DNA of 28,671 nt, taken from the IMG/VR virus record IMGVR_UViG_3300037502_001302, positions 1-28,671 of that record; one strand, given 5' to 3'. This document shows, one piece after another, positions 28,626 to 28,671 of the stretch. The notes below the pieces were generated by a model. It was not told where the DNA came from, searched no databases, and was given only the letters and a program-made list of their open reading frames with translations. Both the position numbers and the translations under genes were made by a program. Positions within the stretch are counted from its first letter, which is position 1, and each line of letters starts with the position of its first letter. Origin of the DNA: a virus.

Positions 28626-28671
28626 TTTGAAGGAATCCTAAACCCACCATTTCCGATTCGCTTAAAACGTC
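28618..28671 (-). CDS. 3' end of the 123-aa virion protein (contig edge)
   Basis: Last 17 codons and stop (DVLSESEMVGLGFLQNG) of the gene at 821-1192, cut by the contig end. The protein is identical to the full copy over this stretch. Confidence 0.85.
   Translation of the reverse strand, partial: DVLSESEMVGLGFLQNG

Larger units (their letters stand above)
27798..28671. repeat. Terminal redundancy, right copy
   Basis: Mirror of 1-874. See the left copy for identity. Joining the two ends gives a circle of about 27797 bp. Confidence 0.9.

Noticed and set aside
1-28671. Temperate lifestyle (integrase, attachment site, CI repressor)
   Set aside because: No recombinase-like protein or att-like repeat is seen; the small HTH and RHH proteins alone do not show lysogeny.
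1-28671. tRNA or rRNA genes
   Set aside because: No cloverleaf or conserved T-loop sequence found; gaps between genes are mostly under 180 nt and filled by promoters and terminators.

Overview
The window looks like one complete tailed-phage genome (siphovirus-like) read as a linear contig from a circular or circularly permuted molecule. Bases 1-874 match 27798-28671 in order with about 23 substitutions, so the genome unit is about 27.8 kb. Every gene I support lies on the minus strand, so transcription runs from high to low coordinates and wraps past the contig ends. The likely host is a member of the Bacteroidota. Several promoters fit the Bacteroidota pattern (TTTG or TTG, 19 nt, TAnnTTTG), starts lack a Shine-Dalgarno sequence, and the portal, tail-hub, tape-measure and chaperone proteins resemble Bacteroidota phage families. 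These family calls are from reading the proteins, not from a search.

Layout in transcription order. (1) Lysis and early region: 17051-16265 holds an XhlA-like protein, an amidase and a small membrane protein, then a terminator. Next comes a single-gene early cassette (16092-15862). (2) DNA metabolism and control (15822-9183): SSB-like OB protein with an acidic tail ending in PF, HTH protein, ribbon-helix-helix repressor, replication initiator with internal iteron-like repeats, NinG-type nuclease, a sigma factor, a Cys-rich protein, RecE-like exonuclease, and small DUF3310 and DUF551 proteins. (3) Packaging (9207-6941): ParB-domain protein, TerS, TerL. (4) Accessory block (6832-5184): five small unknown genes in four transcription units, each with its own promoter, most with terminators. 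(5) Virion operon: from 5091 down to 1, across the circle junction to 28671, and on to 19991. It holds the tail chaperone with a probable -1 frameshift, a fusion fibre, an adhesin, a gp10-like neck protein, tail-tip proteins, tape measure, prohead protease, scaffold, capsid and tail tube, then a terminator. A second virion operon (19889-16265) holds the portal, connector and lysis genes.

The phage has no integrase, DNA polymerase or helicase that I can see. It probably replicates with its own initiator, the host replisome and phage-encoded recombination nucleases. A phage sigma factor may switch on the virion operons, both of which start just after a terminator and share an 8-nt leader motif.

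The most striking non-gene signals are: no GATC, AGCT or CTAG site found by eye in 28.7 kb (strong restriction-site avoidance), a redundant end in which all 15 differences inside one complete gene are synonymous, a T9 slip site in the tail chaperone gene, iteron-like repeats inside the initiator gene, and a family of near-identical promoter plus CA-rich leader cassettes in front of unknown small genes.
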